NCBI RefSeq assembly: GCF_000189635.1
Contig: NW_002476434.1
Coordinates: 620,001-684,000 of the forward strand
Direction: 5' to 3'
Source of the DNA: Tetrahymena thermophila SB210
Taxonomy: Eukaryota > Ciliophora > Oligohymenophorea > Hymenostomatida > Tetrahymenidae
Length of the DNA: 64,000 bases
Part shown: one piece after another, positions 15,279 to 26,244 of the stretch
Layout: every line of letters starts with the position of its first letter
Numbering within the stretch: the stretch's first letter is position 1
The notes under the pieces: model-generated
Told to the model about the DNA's origin: nothing
Databases searched by the model: none
Seen by the model: only the letters and a program-made list of their open reading frames with translations
Made by a program: the position numbers and the translations under genes

Positions 15279-16048
15279 TCAAAATAAATATCAATTATAT
15301 AATATTATTTTCATACTTATTCTTGTTTGTTTATTAATAAATCAATAATCAATCTCCTTTGTAAATTTATTTAGAATATTGAAAAGATTTTATAATTGTT
15401 CTTTTGAATTCAATTATTTAAAATTAATATAAATATGTTATAGTAATTTATTATTTTGAAAATACCTGACTGACAGCTCATTATACTTAAATCCCACGCC
15501 TTTTTTACAAACCCATCCATTTAATACTTAAAGAAATATAAATGAAAAAGTAAAAATATATAATTGATTAAAAAATATTCTGGAATTATTCTATTAATCA
15601 AAAATAAAAAAAAGGAACCTTGATTTTTTTTGATAGATCAAAAATAAAAATTAAATGGTTAATTTGAAAAGGGAGGTTCCCTTTTCAAATTTTGCAAAAA
15701 ATTAAAATTCTTTGATTTTACATTTGGTAAAAATATAGGATATCATTGTATGAGGAGTGAAAGTTTATCCCTTACTATATTATTTTTAAAATTTATTTGA
15801 ATTAATTATAATTGAATTTATTTATCATAATTAAAAAATTACTTGGGATAAATAAAATAAATTACTATCAATTTCATGAATTTAAAAAAAACAAAAAATA
15901 AATTCACATTTATTATTATAAAAATGCTTTTAAATAAAATATGATCATATAAATTAAGATAATGAGATTACATAATTTTGAAATTCTTTTAAAGAAAAAA
16001 AAACAAATTTAATTATTTTTTTTTTTCAAAGTAGAAGTAAGTAATAAA
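15279..16048. other. Intergenic spacer with hairpin and duplicated promoter
   Basis: Holds the 3' flank of the giant gene, a perfect inverted repeat (15661-15691), and from about 15739 a block including GATATCATTGTATGAGGAG that recurs upstream of the duplicated gene at about 18775. No coding sequence is seen. Confidence 0.6.
15661..15691. repeat. Perfect 14-bp inverted repeat with 3-base loop
   Basis: The left arm AATTTGAAAAGGGA (15661-15674) and right arm TCCCTTTTCAAATT (15678-15691) are exact reverse complements around GGT. It lies about 380 bases after the stop of the giant gene and about 360 before the next ATG. It could form a cruciform or RNA hairpin, or be the relic of a small palindromic element. 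The function is unknown. Confidence 0.75.
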
Positions 16049-18293
16049 ATGGGTTTAAATTTCATTTAATATTTTGATCTATTTTCATAGAAATTTGAAT
16101 TCAATCTAGGTAAAAGGCGACATATGAAAGGAACATTTATTGGAGCTTGTGTCTCTGTTTCAATAATTACTTTCGTTTTATATTACTTTATAACTTTATT
16201 GTAATTATATTTGAACAATTAAATTGATCCAAAATTTAGAACTCAAAGTTTTGTAAGCAACTCAATTCAAATTTAATTGAAAAATGATTTAATCTCATTT
16301 TAATTCTTCTAAGGTGATCTAAATTTAGAAACTTTGTAGAAATAGAATAATAAAACATATATAGTTCCTTTCGCTTACTTTATTAACTAAGGCAAAGAAT
16401 ATAATTTAGAAATAATAGACTGTGATAGTCCTTAACTAATTGGATATAAATGCATCAATTTTTCAAATATTTCTTCTAACTTAACATTATAATTAACTAA
16501 TGAAAATAATACAACCTCTTATTCAAATGCAATAAGAATTTCAGCTTATAGATGCTAAGATACTGATAGTAGAAAAACTTTTATTCCTGATAATTGTGCA
16601 AGTCCAACTGAAATTGATTAATTTATTAATAATTTGAATAATCTTCTACGAGTAAAATTATCAATAAAATAATTTAATATTACATCGAATTAATTTGAAC
16701 AATAATATAAAAGCCAATATATTTTTATGTCAACATAACAAGTTATTTTTACAGAATTCAAAATTCAATAATAAATTACAAAAGTGAAGTAAGGTTTTTT
16801 GATTTAATAGCAGAATACATTTGAATCTCCTGTATCCTATATTTTGAATACATTAGCTTATTAGACTGAAGCTATTTAAAAGAGTATGAATATGAAGTAT
16901 TTTGCCTAATTCTTTTTGGATGTAGATGAAACAGTCTTTTACACTTAAATTTAGTATCCTACTTTTGCAGATGTTATAGTATTATGCAATAGTGCGCTAG
17001 CCTTACTAATGTGCTTAGGATTTATATGCAAAAGATTAGCTTTTGAAACAATAAGATAAGAATTATTTTTAGTTACTCTAAAAAATTACTTTTAAGGCAC
17101 ATATAAAAAAATATTAAAATAAAATAATATTTTTAAATTTGACAGATTAAATATCAGTAAAATCAATTAAAAAGTTAGCGAGCATGATATTGAAGAAGAT
17201 GACATATTAGATTCTGTCTTTATCCCAACATTTGATATTAAATCTGGTGAAAATATTCTTAAGCATAATAATTTTTATACAATCAAAGAAGATCAGGTTA
17301 AAGATTCAGAAACTTAAAAATTAGAAAATAATATAATTATGGATAAATTATAGGAAAATACCTAGCATGAATTTAAAAATAATAACTAAAAAAAAATGAT
17401 TAATTAAAAAAAAAATGAGAAAACATAATAAATTAATGAAAAGATAAAAGTTGATGAAAGTAAATCTCTAAAAAAAAATTTAAGACTTTTAAGAGTAAAT
17501 TCTGATCAATAAAATTCTTCATCTTAGAAACCTTAACATAATAACTAGTTAAAATCTTAAAATAATAGCTAATTTAAAACATAATATAAGGGGAAAAATG
17601 TGATTAATGATTAATCTTTAAGTAAAACCCTCAAAAACTTAAGTTAAATTAATTAACTGTTGTCAAGCCTTAGTAATAAATCTTTAAATAAGAAAATTGA
17701 AAATATTTTGTTCAAATTTAAGTAAAAATATAATATTTTTAAACTAAGAATATTAAAATTTTCTTGAAAATGTTAATAATTTTAAATTTTAAATAATTAT
17801 TTTTTAATTTAAATAAAATTACTTAGTATATTTTTTTAATTTATAAAGGATTAGACGAAGAGCAGAATATTAATCTCAATTAGGATTAAATCCTTCAACA
17901 AAAAAGATCATTGAAGAGTAGATTGATAAGAATATAGATTTCTTAATGCTTTATGAAGAAATCTTGTTTTTGTAAAAGGCAGTCATGATGATTTTAAGTA
18001 AAGAACAATTTGCTGCTATAAAACTAGTAAGTTGTTCAGAGTCATTTTAACTTTAAAAATCTTCTATTTTCAATTGTTAAAGTAGTAAATAAATTTTATT
18101 AAATTTAAAATTAATCAAACATTAAAAAATTTTAATAATAAAAGACTATTAAGTAAATTACTTTGAGGAATAATTAGCTATTTCATTATCTTAAGAAAAA
18201 TAATTTGAATATATTAAATAATTTTTTAAAAATTGTCATGAAAATAGCTGCTTAAGTGTTGTAGATTAAAGAATATTATCTTCTTTAATTTGA
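15739..18293 (+). repeat. Tandem duplication, unit 1 (promoter plus two-TM protein gene)
   Basis: This segment is repeated at about 18775-21324. Homology starts in the promoter, covers both exons and continues, more weakly, through the intron. ATG-to-ATG spacing is 3029 bases. Both copies have a 1673-base exon 1 and a 445-base exon 2, so no coding indel separates them. Confidence 0.9.
16049..18293 (+). CDS. Two-TM membrane protein of unknown function, copy 1 (705 aa)
   Basis: Exon 1 is 16049-17721, intron 17722-17848 (phase 2, GT...AG), exon 2 17849-18293 ending in TGA. A short N-terminal segment (MGLNFIQYFDLFSQKF) leads to TM1 at about residues 27-52 (GTFIGACVSVSIITFVLYYF). About 250 residues with paired cysteines and N-x-S/T sites follow, then TM2 at ~305-330 (VLCNSALALLMCLGF), then a long charged K/N/Q-rich tail ending in a conserved segment (FLMLYEEILFLQKAVMMILS). 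N- and C-termini are probably on the same, cytoplasmic, side with a lumenal or extracellular loop. I do not recognise a named family. The adjacent copy shows that the frame, start and intron are maintained. Confidence 0.88.
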
Positions 18294-19077
18294 TATTGTA
18301 GATTAAAATTTTAAACAATTCTAGAAAAGAAGAAAATTGATTAAAATATATAAATAAATGTGATAAAAAAGAAATATTAATATATATTTTCATTTATGAT
18401 GTATGATTTATATATTATCTATTTTATGTATGCTTGTAAGCTTTTAAATTAATTTATCATGTAATCAGTAATGGTGAAAAAAATAAAAAATGCTTAATCA
18501 AATTACATTTTTTGGTGAAGAATTACATTTAACTTTTTTTTACTTATAAAAAGAATAAAAAATGTTTTTAACTTAAGATCAAATGTTTGATATAAAAATT
18601 TAGATTTGTTAATTAAAAAATTAAATCTTTAATTAAGCATTTTTATTTTTTTGTTTATTCATATTCAAAACCTATTTTTGAATTTTCTTTTAATTTATAA
18701 AATAATATTTATTATTCTACTAAATATTTATTTTCTATTCGAGTATAGCTATCATTTTATTTGGCAATATACAAGATATCATTGTATGAGGAGCCTAAGA
18801 ATTGCCTTAATTATATTGTATTAATAATTTAAATGAATTAATTATAATTGAATTTATTTATCATATTTAAAAATTACTTGGAATTTAATAAAATAAATTA
18901 CTATCTATTTCATCAATTTAAAAAAAAAAATAAATTCACATTTATTATTATAAAAATGCTTTTAAATAAAATATGTTCATGCAAATTAAGACAAAGAGAT
19001 TATTTAATTTTGACTTTTAAAGAAAAAAACAAAAGTTGATTTAATTTATTTTTTTAAAAGTAGAAGTAAGTAATAAA
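18294..19077. other. Intergenic spacer between the tandem two-TM genes, with inverted repeat
   Basis: The 3' flank of copy 1 and, from about 18775, the duplicated promoter of copy 2. An imperfect inverted repeat (AATAAAAAATGCTTAATCAA near 18482-18501, its reverse complement near 18630-18650) brackets about 130 bases of AT-rich sequence. No coding sequence is seen. Confidence 0.55.
18482..18650. repeat. Imperfect terminal inverted repeat pair flanking ~130 bases
   Basis: The left arm contains AAAAAATGCTTAATCAA and the right arm TTAATTAAGCATTTTTATTT, matching as reverse complements apart from about two differences. The insert has no counterpart at the equivalent place before copy 1. It may be a small non-autonomous element or chance in AT-rich DNA. 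Confidence 0.4.
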
Positions 19078-21324
19078 ATGGGTTTAAATTTCATTTAATA
19101 TTTTGATCTATTTTCATAGAAATTTGAATTCAATCTAGGAAAAAGGCGACATATGAAAGGAACATTTATTGGAGCCTGTGTCTCTGTTTCAATAATTACT
19201 TTCGTTTTATTTTACTTTATAACTTTATTGTAATTATATTTGAACAATTAAATTGATCCAAAATTTAGAACTCAAAGTTTTGTAAGCAACTCAATTCAAA
19301 TTTAATTGAAAAATGATTTAATCTCATTTTCATTCTTCTAAGGTGATCTAAATTTAGAAACTTTGTAGAAATAGAATAATAAAACATATATAGTTCCTTT
19401 CGCATAATTTGTTAACTAAGGTATAGAATAAAATTTAGAAATAATAGACTGTGACAATCCTTAACTAATTGGATATAAATGCATCGATTTTTCAAAAATT
19501 TCCTCTAACTAAACATTACAATTAATGAGTGATAATAATACTGTCTATTATAAAAGTATGATAAGAATTTCAGCTTATAGATGTTAAGATATTGATAGTA
19601 GAAAAACTTTTATTCCTAATAATTGTGCAAGTCCAACTGAAATAGATTAATTTATTAATAATTTGAATAATGTTTAACGAGTAAAATTATCAATAAAATA
19701 ATTTAATATTACATCGAATTAATTTGAGCAATAATATAAAAGCCAGAATATTTTAATGTCTACATAACAAGTTATTTTTACCGAGTTCAAAACTCAATAA
19801 TAAATTACAAAAGTGAAGTAAGGTTTTTTGATGCAATATGAAAATACATTTGAATCGCCTATGTCCTATATTATGAATACAATATCTTATTAAACTGAGT
19901 ATATTTAATAGAGTATGAATATGAAGTATTTTACCCAATTCTTTTTGGACGTAGATGAAACAGTCTTTTACACTTAAATTTAGTATCCTACTTTTGCAGA
20001 TGTTGTAGTACTATGCAATAGTGCGCTAGCCTTACTAATGTGCTTAGGATTTATATGCAAAAGATTAGCTTTTGGAACAATTAGATAAGAATTATTTTTA
20101 CTTACTCTAAAAAATTACTTTCAAGGTACATATAAAAAGATATTAAAATAAAATAATATTTTTAAATTTGACAGATTAAATATCAATGAAATCAATTAAA
20201 AAGTTGCTGAGCATGATATTGAAGAAGATGATATATTAGATTCTGTCTTTATCCCAACATTTGAAATTAAATCTGGTGAAAATATTCTTAAGCATAATAA
20301 TTTTTATACAATAAAAGAAGATCAGGTTAAAGATTCAGAAACTTAAAAATTAGAAAATAATATAATTATGGATAAATTATAGGAAAATCCCTAGCATGAA
20401 TTTAAAAATAATAACTAAAAAAAGATCATTAATAAAAAAAAAAATGAGTAGGCATAATAAATTAATGAAAAGATAAAAGTTGATGAAAGTAAATCTCTAA
20501 AAAAAAAGTTAAGACTTTTAAGAGTAAATTCTGATCAATAAAATTCTTCAATTTAGCAACCTTAACATATAAACTAGTTAAAATCTTAAAATAATGGCTC
20601 ATTTAAAACATAATACAATGAAAAATATGTGATTAATGATTAATCTTACAGAAAAACCCTCAAAAACTTAAGTTAAATTAGTTAACTATTATCAAGCCTT
20701 AGTAATAAATCTTTAAATAAGAAAATTGAGAATATTTTGTTCAAATTTAAGTAAAAAAAAAATATTTTTTAAACTTCTAAGATTAAATAAATTATCTTCA
20801 AATAATTAATAATTTGAATTATTAAAATAATATTTATATTTTAGTAAAATTAGTTCATTTCTTTTTTTAATTTTATAAGGATTAGACGAAGAGTAGAATA
20901 CTAATCTCAATTAGGTTTAAATCCTTAAAAAAAGAAAATCATTGAAGAGATGATAGATAAGAATATAGATTTCTTAATGCTGTATGAAGATATCTTGTTT
21001 TTGTAAAAGGCAGTCATGATGATTTTAAGTAAAGAACAGTTTGCTACTCTTAAATTAGTCAGTTGTTCAGAGTCCTTTTAGCTTTCAAAATCAACTAATT
21101 ACAATGCTTAAAATAGTAAAATAATTTCTCTAAATTTAAACCTTATAGATTATTAAAACCTTTTAAAAATAAAAGATTGTTAAGAAAACTACTTTGAAGA
21201 ATAATTAGCAATTTCATTATCTTAATAAAAATAAGTTGAGTATATTAAACAGTTTTTTTAAAATTGCCATAAAAATAGCAACTTAAGTGTTATAGATTAA
21301 AGAATATTATCTTCTGTACTTTGA
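18775..21324 (+). repeat. Tandem duplication, unit 2 (promoter plus two-TM protein gene)
   Basis: Second copy of the 15739-18293 unit. Upstream blocks are shared (TATCATTGTATGAGGAG, then a stretch ending GTAGAAGTAAGTAATAAAATG). Differences are scattered substitutions in exons and more in the intron, so the copies are recent but not identical. Confidence 0.9.
19078..21324 (+). CDS. Two-TM membrane protein of unknown function, copy 2 (705 aa)
   Basis: Exon 1 is 19078-20750, intron 20751-20879 (phase 2), exon 2 20880-21324 ending in TGA; exon lengths equal those of copy 1 exactly. Same topology: TM1 ~27-52, loop with conserved cysteines, TM2 ~305-330, charged tail, conserved C-terminal LQKAVMMILSKEQF segment. 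Substitutions cluster in the loop (around 19400-19560) and in the last ~80 residues, while both TM segments are nearly unchanged. The preserved frame suggests both copies are under selection. Its 3' end faces the convergent minus-strand gene, with 197 bases between the stops. Confidence 0.88.
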
Positions 21325-21521
21325 TGTTGTAAATTAAAAGTAAAATTTAATTTAAAAATATAAACTGTAAATTGTAAAAAAGAAGAAAAAGATTAAAATT
21401 ATATTTTGTTATATGATCTCTTTATTATATTAGTAATGGGCTTAATAGAATTTTATATTAATTTTAAAAATCAAAAAATTATATTAAACACATAAATATA
21501 TAATAAAATAATTAAATAAAA

Positions 21522-24500
21522 TCAAAAAGCTATCTATTTTTCTTAGCTAAATTGATATTTAATTTTATTTGTTTTAGTTGTTTAAGGAATTATTTAATTT
21601 TGAATATTTAATTAGTAGCTATTATTACTAAGTTTTCCTAATGATGGAAATCTTTAACTTAAAATACTGTTTTTTTTGTTATTACTTTTTACTTAAAGAA
21701 CATCACTTTATCTTTTTAGTCTATTCTAGACCTTTTCCTTTACCTCTTCTGCTATATCTAACTTATTTACAGTGATCAATGATTATTAACTTTATGAGTC
21801 ACTTATTGTGATTTATCTTTCAGTTTTTGATTTCGGAATATTTTAGTTTGATTAATAAATATCATTATATTTTCTATTTATATTCTTTCTAGACATCTTC
21901 ACAGAAAAACTAATTTGTGGTGAAATATTTAATTTCATACTTTAGATAAATGATTAATTATTATTATGATTAATTTAAGGTAATTGCAAACTTTTTCTTA
22001 AATTTTAATTATTCTCTTAGATATTACTTAAACTACTGTTTTATAAATGAGATTGCTCATGCTCGTCATTTAATCCATCCAAAAATTTACTATATTACTT
22101 AGTTTTCTTTTCTGATTACGTAACAGTTTCAGTTTTTAAAGGATTTGAAGTAATACAAGAGTTAGAGTCATCGTTTTGTGGCACATTTGTAACAGCTGAT
22201 GAGGAAGGATTAACTTATCTTGAGTTTTAATTTTTAGGACTCTAAAAATGATATAGAGAACCTATTCTCTCTTCTATATTTGAAAGCTATTGCTGGCTAT
22301 AAAATATATTATTTTTATCTCCTTTTCTGCTTTTCTTTTGTAAGTGTTAAAGCTCTCTATGGTCAGGAGAAATAGAATGAATAATAGGAGGTAAAGTTAT
22401 TGACTTTTAATTTTTTTCTTTAGCTTCTTCTTCTTGAATAATAGAATGACTATCATTTGGTGGAATTCTAATTATTGACTAAGAAATGTCATTAATTTGA
22501 CATAAGCTCCCAAGTAAATTAATTCTTTTACAAGAAACAGCCTAATCCTTATCTGTTATTAAATTACTATTAAGATTGGAAGTATTTTAACTATCATTGA
22601 CTATATTTTATACTATCTAGCTGAGGCTACTTTATCTTTCTTCTCTCATTTATTTAAGGATATTACCCTATTAAATCGACTTTGATTATTATGATTATCT
22701 TAAAATTTTAACTATTTTTCTTGCTTCTAGAAAACTTTTACTATTTTAAGGGTCATACTTTTTATATTTAGAAGAAATGATAGAGTTGCTTTTTATTTTG
22801 TATTATATTTTTTATTGTAAACTGAGAGAGGCCGTTTCAAGCTGATAGCTTCTTACAAGCTGAATTTCTTTCTAACTGCTTTGTTAATTATGATCATCTA
22901 ATAAAATAGAAGTGTTATTTTTTTTTGAGTGTAAGTCGTTCATTGATTTCCTCTAACTCTCGCTATTTATTTTTTTATTCTATTACTTTGGTGGTGAGCA
23001 AGATTGATCTAAAATAGTTCTGAATCTCTTTTCATAGTTATCTTAGAAATTATTATTTGAAGTTAGTAATTTTTATAAATTTTATTTATCTTATTTAGAT
23101 TCCTCATTTATTGAATTAAGAGCTTCAGATGGTATTTTTTTTTCACTATTAACTTATAAAGTATATTTTGGCTATTATTACTTAATATTTTAGTTGGGAT
23201 TCAGTTAATGTATATCTAATGCATTTTAATTTACATCTTACTATTTATATAAGCTATCTTGTAGCTCTTAGAAAAAGCTGAGCTTATTTTATTTAGTGCT
23301 TTCTCCACTTTTTCCTTCTTTTGGAGTATTTGATTAGGTGATAGATTTGAATTTATGATCATTTACTTATTATTGTTTACTAATTTCTTAATTATTTTAT
23401 TCTTTTTAAGGTGAATTCAAAGTTGGAAAATTTTGAATTTTAATAGGGCAGTTATTTATCTCTTTTCTTATCATGTCTTCAACAATCTTTTAGCGCCTCT
23501 CATTGAAAAGTTTTGAAACAACAGATTTGAAATTAATCTCCTCCTCTCCAGTAAAGCGCTTCTTAACCTATTCAGCTGTAATTATTTCTTCACTTTTGAG
23601 TTCTTAAATAGAATTGATATTAGAGATTTTAGATTACAAGCCTGAATACCACTCAATTTTAACATTGCCGTTTTGCTTCATAGCTTTTTTAAGATTCAAG
23701 TCTTCGTTTAAATCTATAACATCATCTATCTTCTTCTTGCTCACGTAATATATAGCAGTATCTGCTGCAATGCTCTGGGCTTAAAAGCTTCTAGTTTTAT
23801 GCTTTATATAATCCTCTAATCCTAATATTTCTCCAGCACCAATAATTCCAAGCTTCATATAAGAAACATTTCTTAAATATTTGACAGGAGATAGCACTGA
23901 TTACTGCTTAATTTTCATACTTTTTTTCTTTTTCTTTTTTTATTAGAGGTTTTCTTCATCTTAATGTTTTTACATAATCTCTTGCTCTAATTCTTCTTCT
24001 TCTTTTTCCTAGTTTGGATTGTCGTTGGAACTTCCATAATATCTTTGATATTCCAAATAAGCGTCCTCTTCTTCTTGTGTATATTATTGAGTCTTCTTTT
24101 TCTTGTTTGTGGATTTTTGCTGATTATCTTCTTCTTTGCTTTCTTCTGTTTTTTACCTAGCTTCTGCAAATATAAATAAATATTAAAATAAATTGTAAAG
24201 TATTTTATTTTTATTTTACTTTTTTCTTTGTGTTTCTTTTGAGCAATTTTTTCATCACTTTTATCATCGTCAGGATATAAAATTTTACTAATTTCAACGC
24301 ATCCACTTTTTATAATCATAAAAAGATTAGCAGGATCATCCTAATGAAAGATAATGCTTCCATAAGGGAATATTTCTTCTTTAAATTTATAAGAAAGTCT
24401 CCTCAATGAATCTATTTTAGAGTTAGGAAAGTTCTTTTTCAATACATCCAAAATAAAATTAAGTTTGCTAATTTCTAAATCAAATATCTTCAAGTAATCA

Positions 24501-25836
24501 TGCTAGCTAATATAAAGTATGCAACTATCTTCTTAAGACATTACAGTATATTATGTTTTTGCTCCACTAACTACACAGTCTTCATTCAAGGAATCTAATA
24601 AAATAAATGATGAATCAATAAATAAATACTGAAAAGTACTCTAGAAAATTATTGATTTTTATGATTTTTTACCAGTAAAACGTTAAAAAACTAATTTTTT
24701 ATGTAAAATAAAGAAGATGAAGTTACTGCTATATTATAGGATAGATCAATATTCTCTTATTTTATTTTTTTGATGAATACAATAAATTAAGTTTAATTAA
24801 AAATATTGGCAACAACCAAAAATCAAAATCTACTGGCAGACTTTTAAATTTGGTAAATTTGTATGTAAAATATATTTAAATGTGAATGAATAAACTTTAT
24901 CACCAGTTAGTTTAATATTTTTTCTTTTTAAGATTTAGAAAATGTGTAAAATATTTTTAAGATATAAATTAATTTTTGTATTTAATTTAAGTTTTATTTA
25001 TTAAATATTTATCTATCTACATATTGTTTTAATGCTTTTATGTTATAAATATTAAACCAAATTATTACCTCCTGGATATATATATCTGACCCTTTTTAAA
25101 GAGCAAATGTTTTCAGTTAAAAAATATTGTTCTTTTTAATTTTTGAAAAGCTCATCATCTTGCTTTTTGCGGATGAAATCTAATAAAAACTGAGTTTAGT
25201 GAACTTTTTTTTTAATATCATCGCTTTGATTGCCTATCTTTGCAAATTTTTCTAGCTTAGTTATCAATCCTATTTCATCATTAATCTCTCCTTATGTTTT
25301 TGGTTCCCATATAGATAAATTCCCTTTAATCAACAAATACAAGCCTTCATTTTGGGCTCCTTTCTCGTAAATAATTTGTCCTCTTTTCGATTTTATGAGT
25401 TTCATTTTTTGCATGAACTAGAAAAGGTATTCTTTTTAAGATTCATATCTTATCAATGTGTAAAAATGCTTTATTTATAAAAGAGCTTCAACCATCTATT
25501 CTTTGTTTTCTTCACTATCTAAGCACTACCCTGCCTCAATTATTGGAAGCATTTTGTTAACAAGAATAGAATTAAACATTTCTTTGATATCCTGTCTTGA
25601 TTTTCTATTTATTTATTAGCTGATTGGATTTTGAAGTACTCTAGCCTTTAATATCTTTTGTCTTTCGCTTTAAAAACAATATGCTGAGTAAAATTAAGGT
25701 TATTTAATAATTAATATTAAAAGATTAATCAATTAAATATATTAATCAATTTTTTTTTATAATGCTTCTAAATAGTATTCATTTAATTTGGATATAAGTC
25801 AAATGAATTTTAACTAAAAATTTACTGATTATCCAT
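21522..25836 (-). CDS. Protein with two degenerate/split cyclic-nucleotide-binding (CNB) domains, 1240 aa
   Basis: Proposed exons on the minus strand: 25836-25826 (11 bases), 25667-25069, 24690-24220, 24163-21522, giving 1241 codons in frame with a TGA stop. Introns are 25668-25825, 24691-25068 and 24164-24219. The first CNB half-domain (RGQIIYEKGAQNEGLYLLIKG, ~90-112) is followed by a charged insertion and EDSCILYISQHDYLKIF near 250. A second domain starts FPYGSIIFHQDDPANLFMII (~310) and, after a K/E-rich insertion of about 110 residues, resumes at GAGEILGLEDYIKHKTRS. The second keeps a G-E...R pattern reminiscent of the phosphate-binding cassette; the first does not, so cyclic-nucleotide binding is uncertain. 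The C-terminal ~700 residues are polar and disordered-looking. The domain calls are firm. The tiny first exon is an inference; a fallback start is the ATG at 25579. Confidence 0.75.
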
Positions 25837-26244
25837 CAATAAATTAAAAGATAGATAGATAGATATTTAAATAACACTTAACAAAAAGCTTATCAAATAA
25901 AATCACAATTTCTATTTTATTTAAAAGTTGATAAATTAACTATTGAAAAGTTTTTTTACTCAAAACATTTTCTATTTTATAAAAATCCTTTTAAAAAATA
26001 TCTTATTGAAAATAAGTACATACAAATTATGAATAAATATTTAAATAAATGATATTTTATGGTCTACAATTATTCATCTTTATATTTTATTTCAGATTAT
26101 TTAACACTAATAATAATTAGTGGCTATTATTTGTTCCTTAATAAATCAATAAATTATTTATTAATCACTTCTTCTTTAATTAAGTAACTTAGTTTAGTTT
26201 TATATAATATTTTCTCTGTAACGCATGCATATACATACATACGC
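25837..26244. other. Short spacer between two minus-strand genes
   Basis: About 410 AT-rich bases upstream of the CNB-domain gene, presumably its promoter and the 3' flank of the N/Q-rich gene. A short ATCT/AGAT run (AGATAGATAGATAGAT) lies just inside the neighbouring intron-exon region near 25850-25863. Nothing else is recognised. Confidence 0.5.

Noticed and set aside
25726..25836. ORF starting MDNQQIFSQNS read straight through from the ATG at 25836
   Set aside because: It meets TGA after about 35 codons in very AT-rich sequence and no GT donor lies in it downstream of the 11-base exon, so it does not connect to the CNB frame.
25846..25866. Short AGAT and similar tetranucleotide runs (also near 31470, 37968, 39100) as possible CRISPR or satellite arrays
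   Set aside because: Only three or four units with no spacers; ordinary microsatellites in AT-rich DNA.
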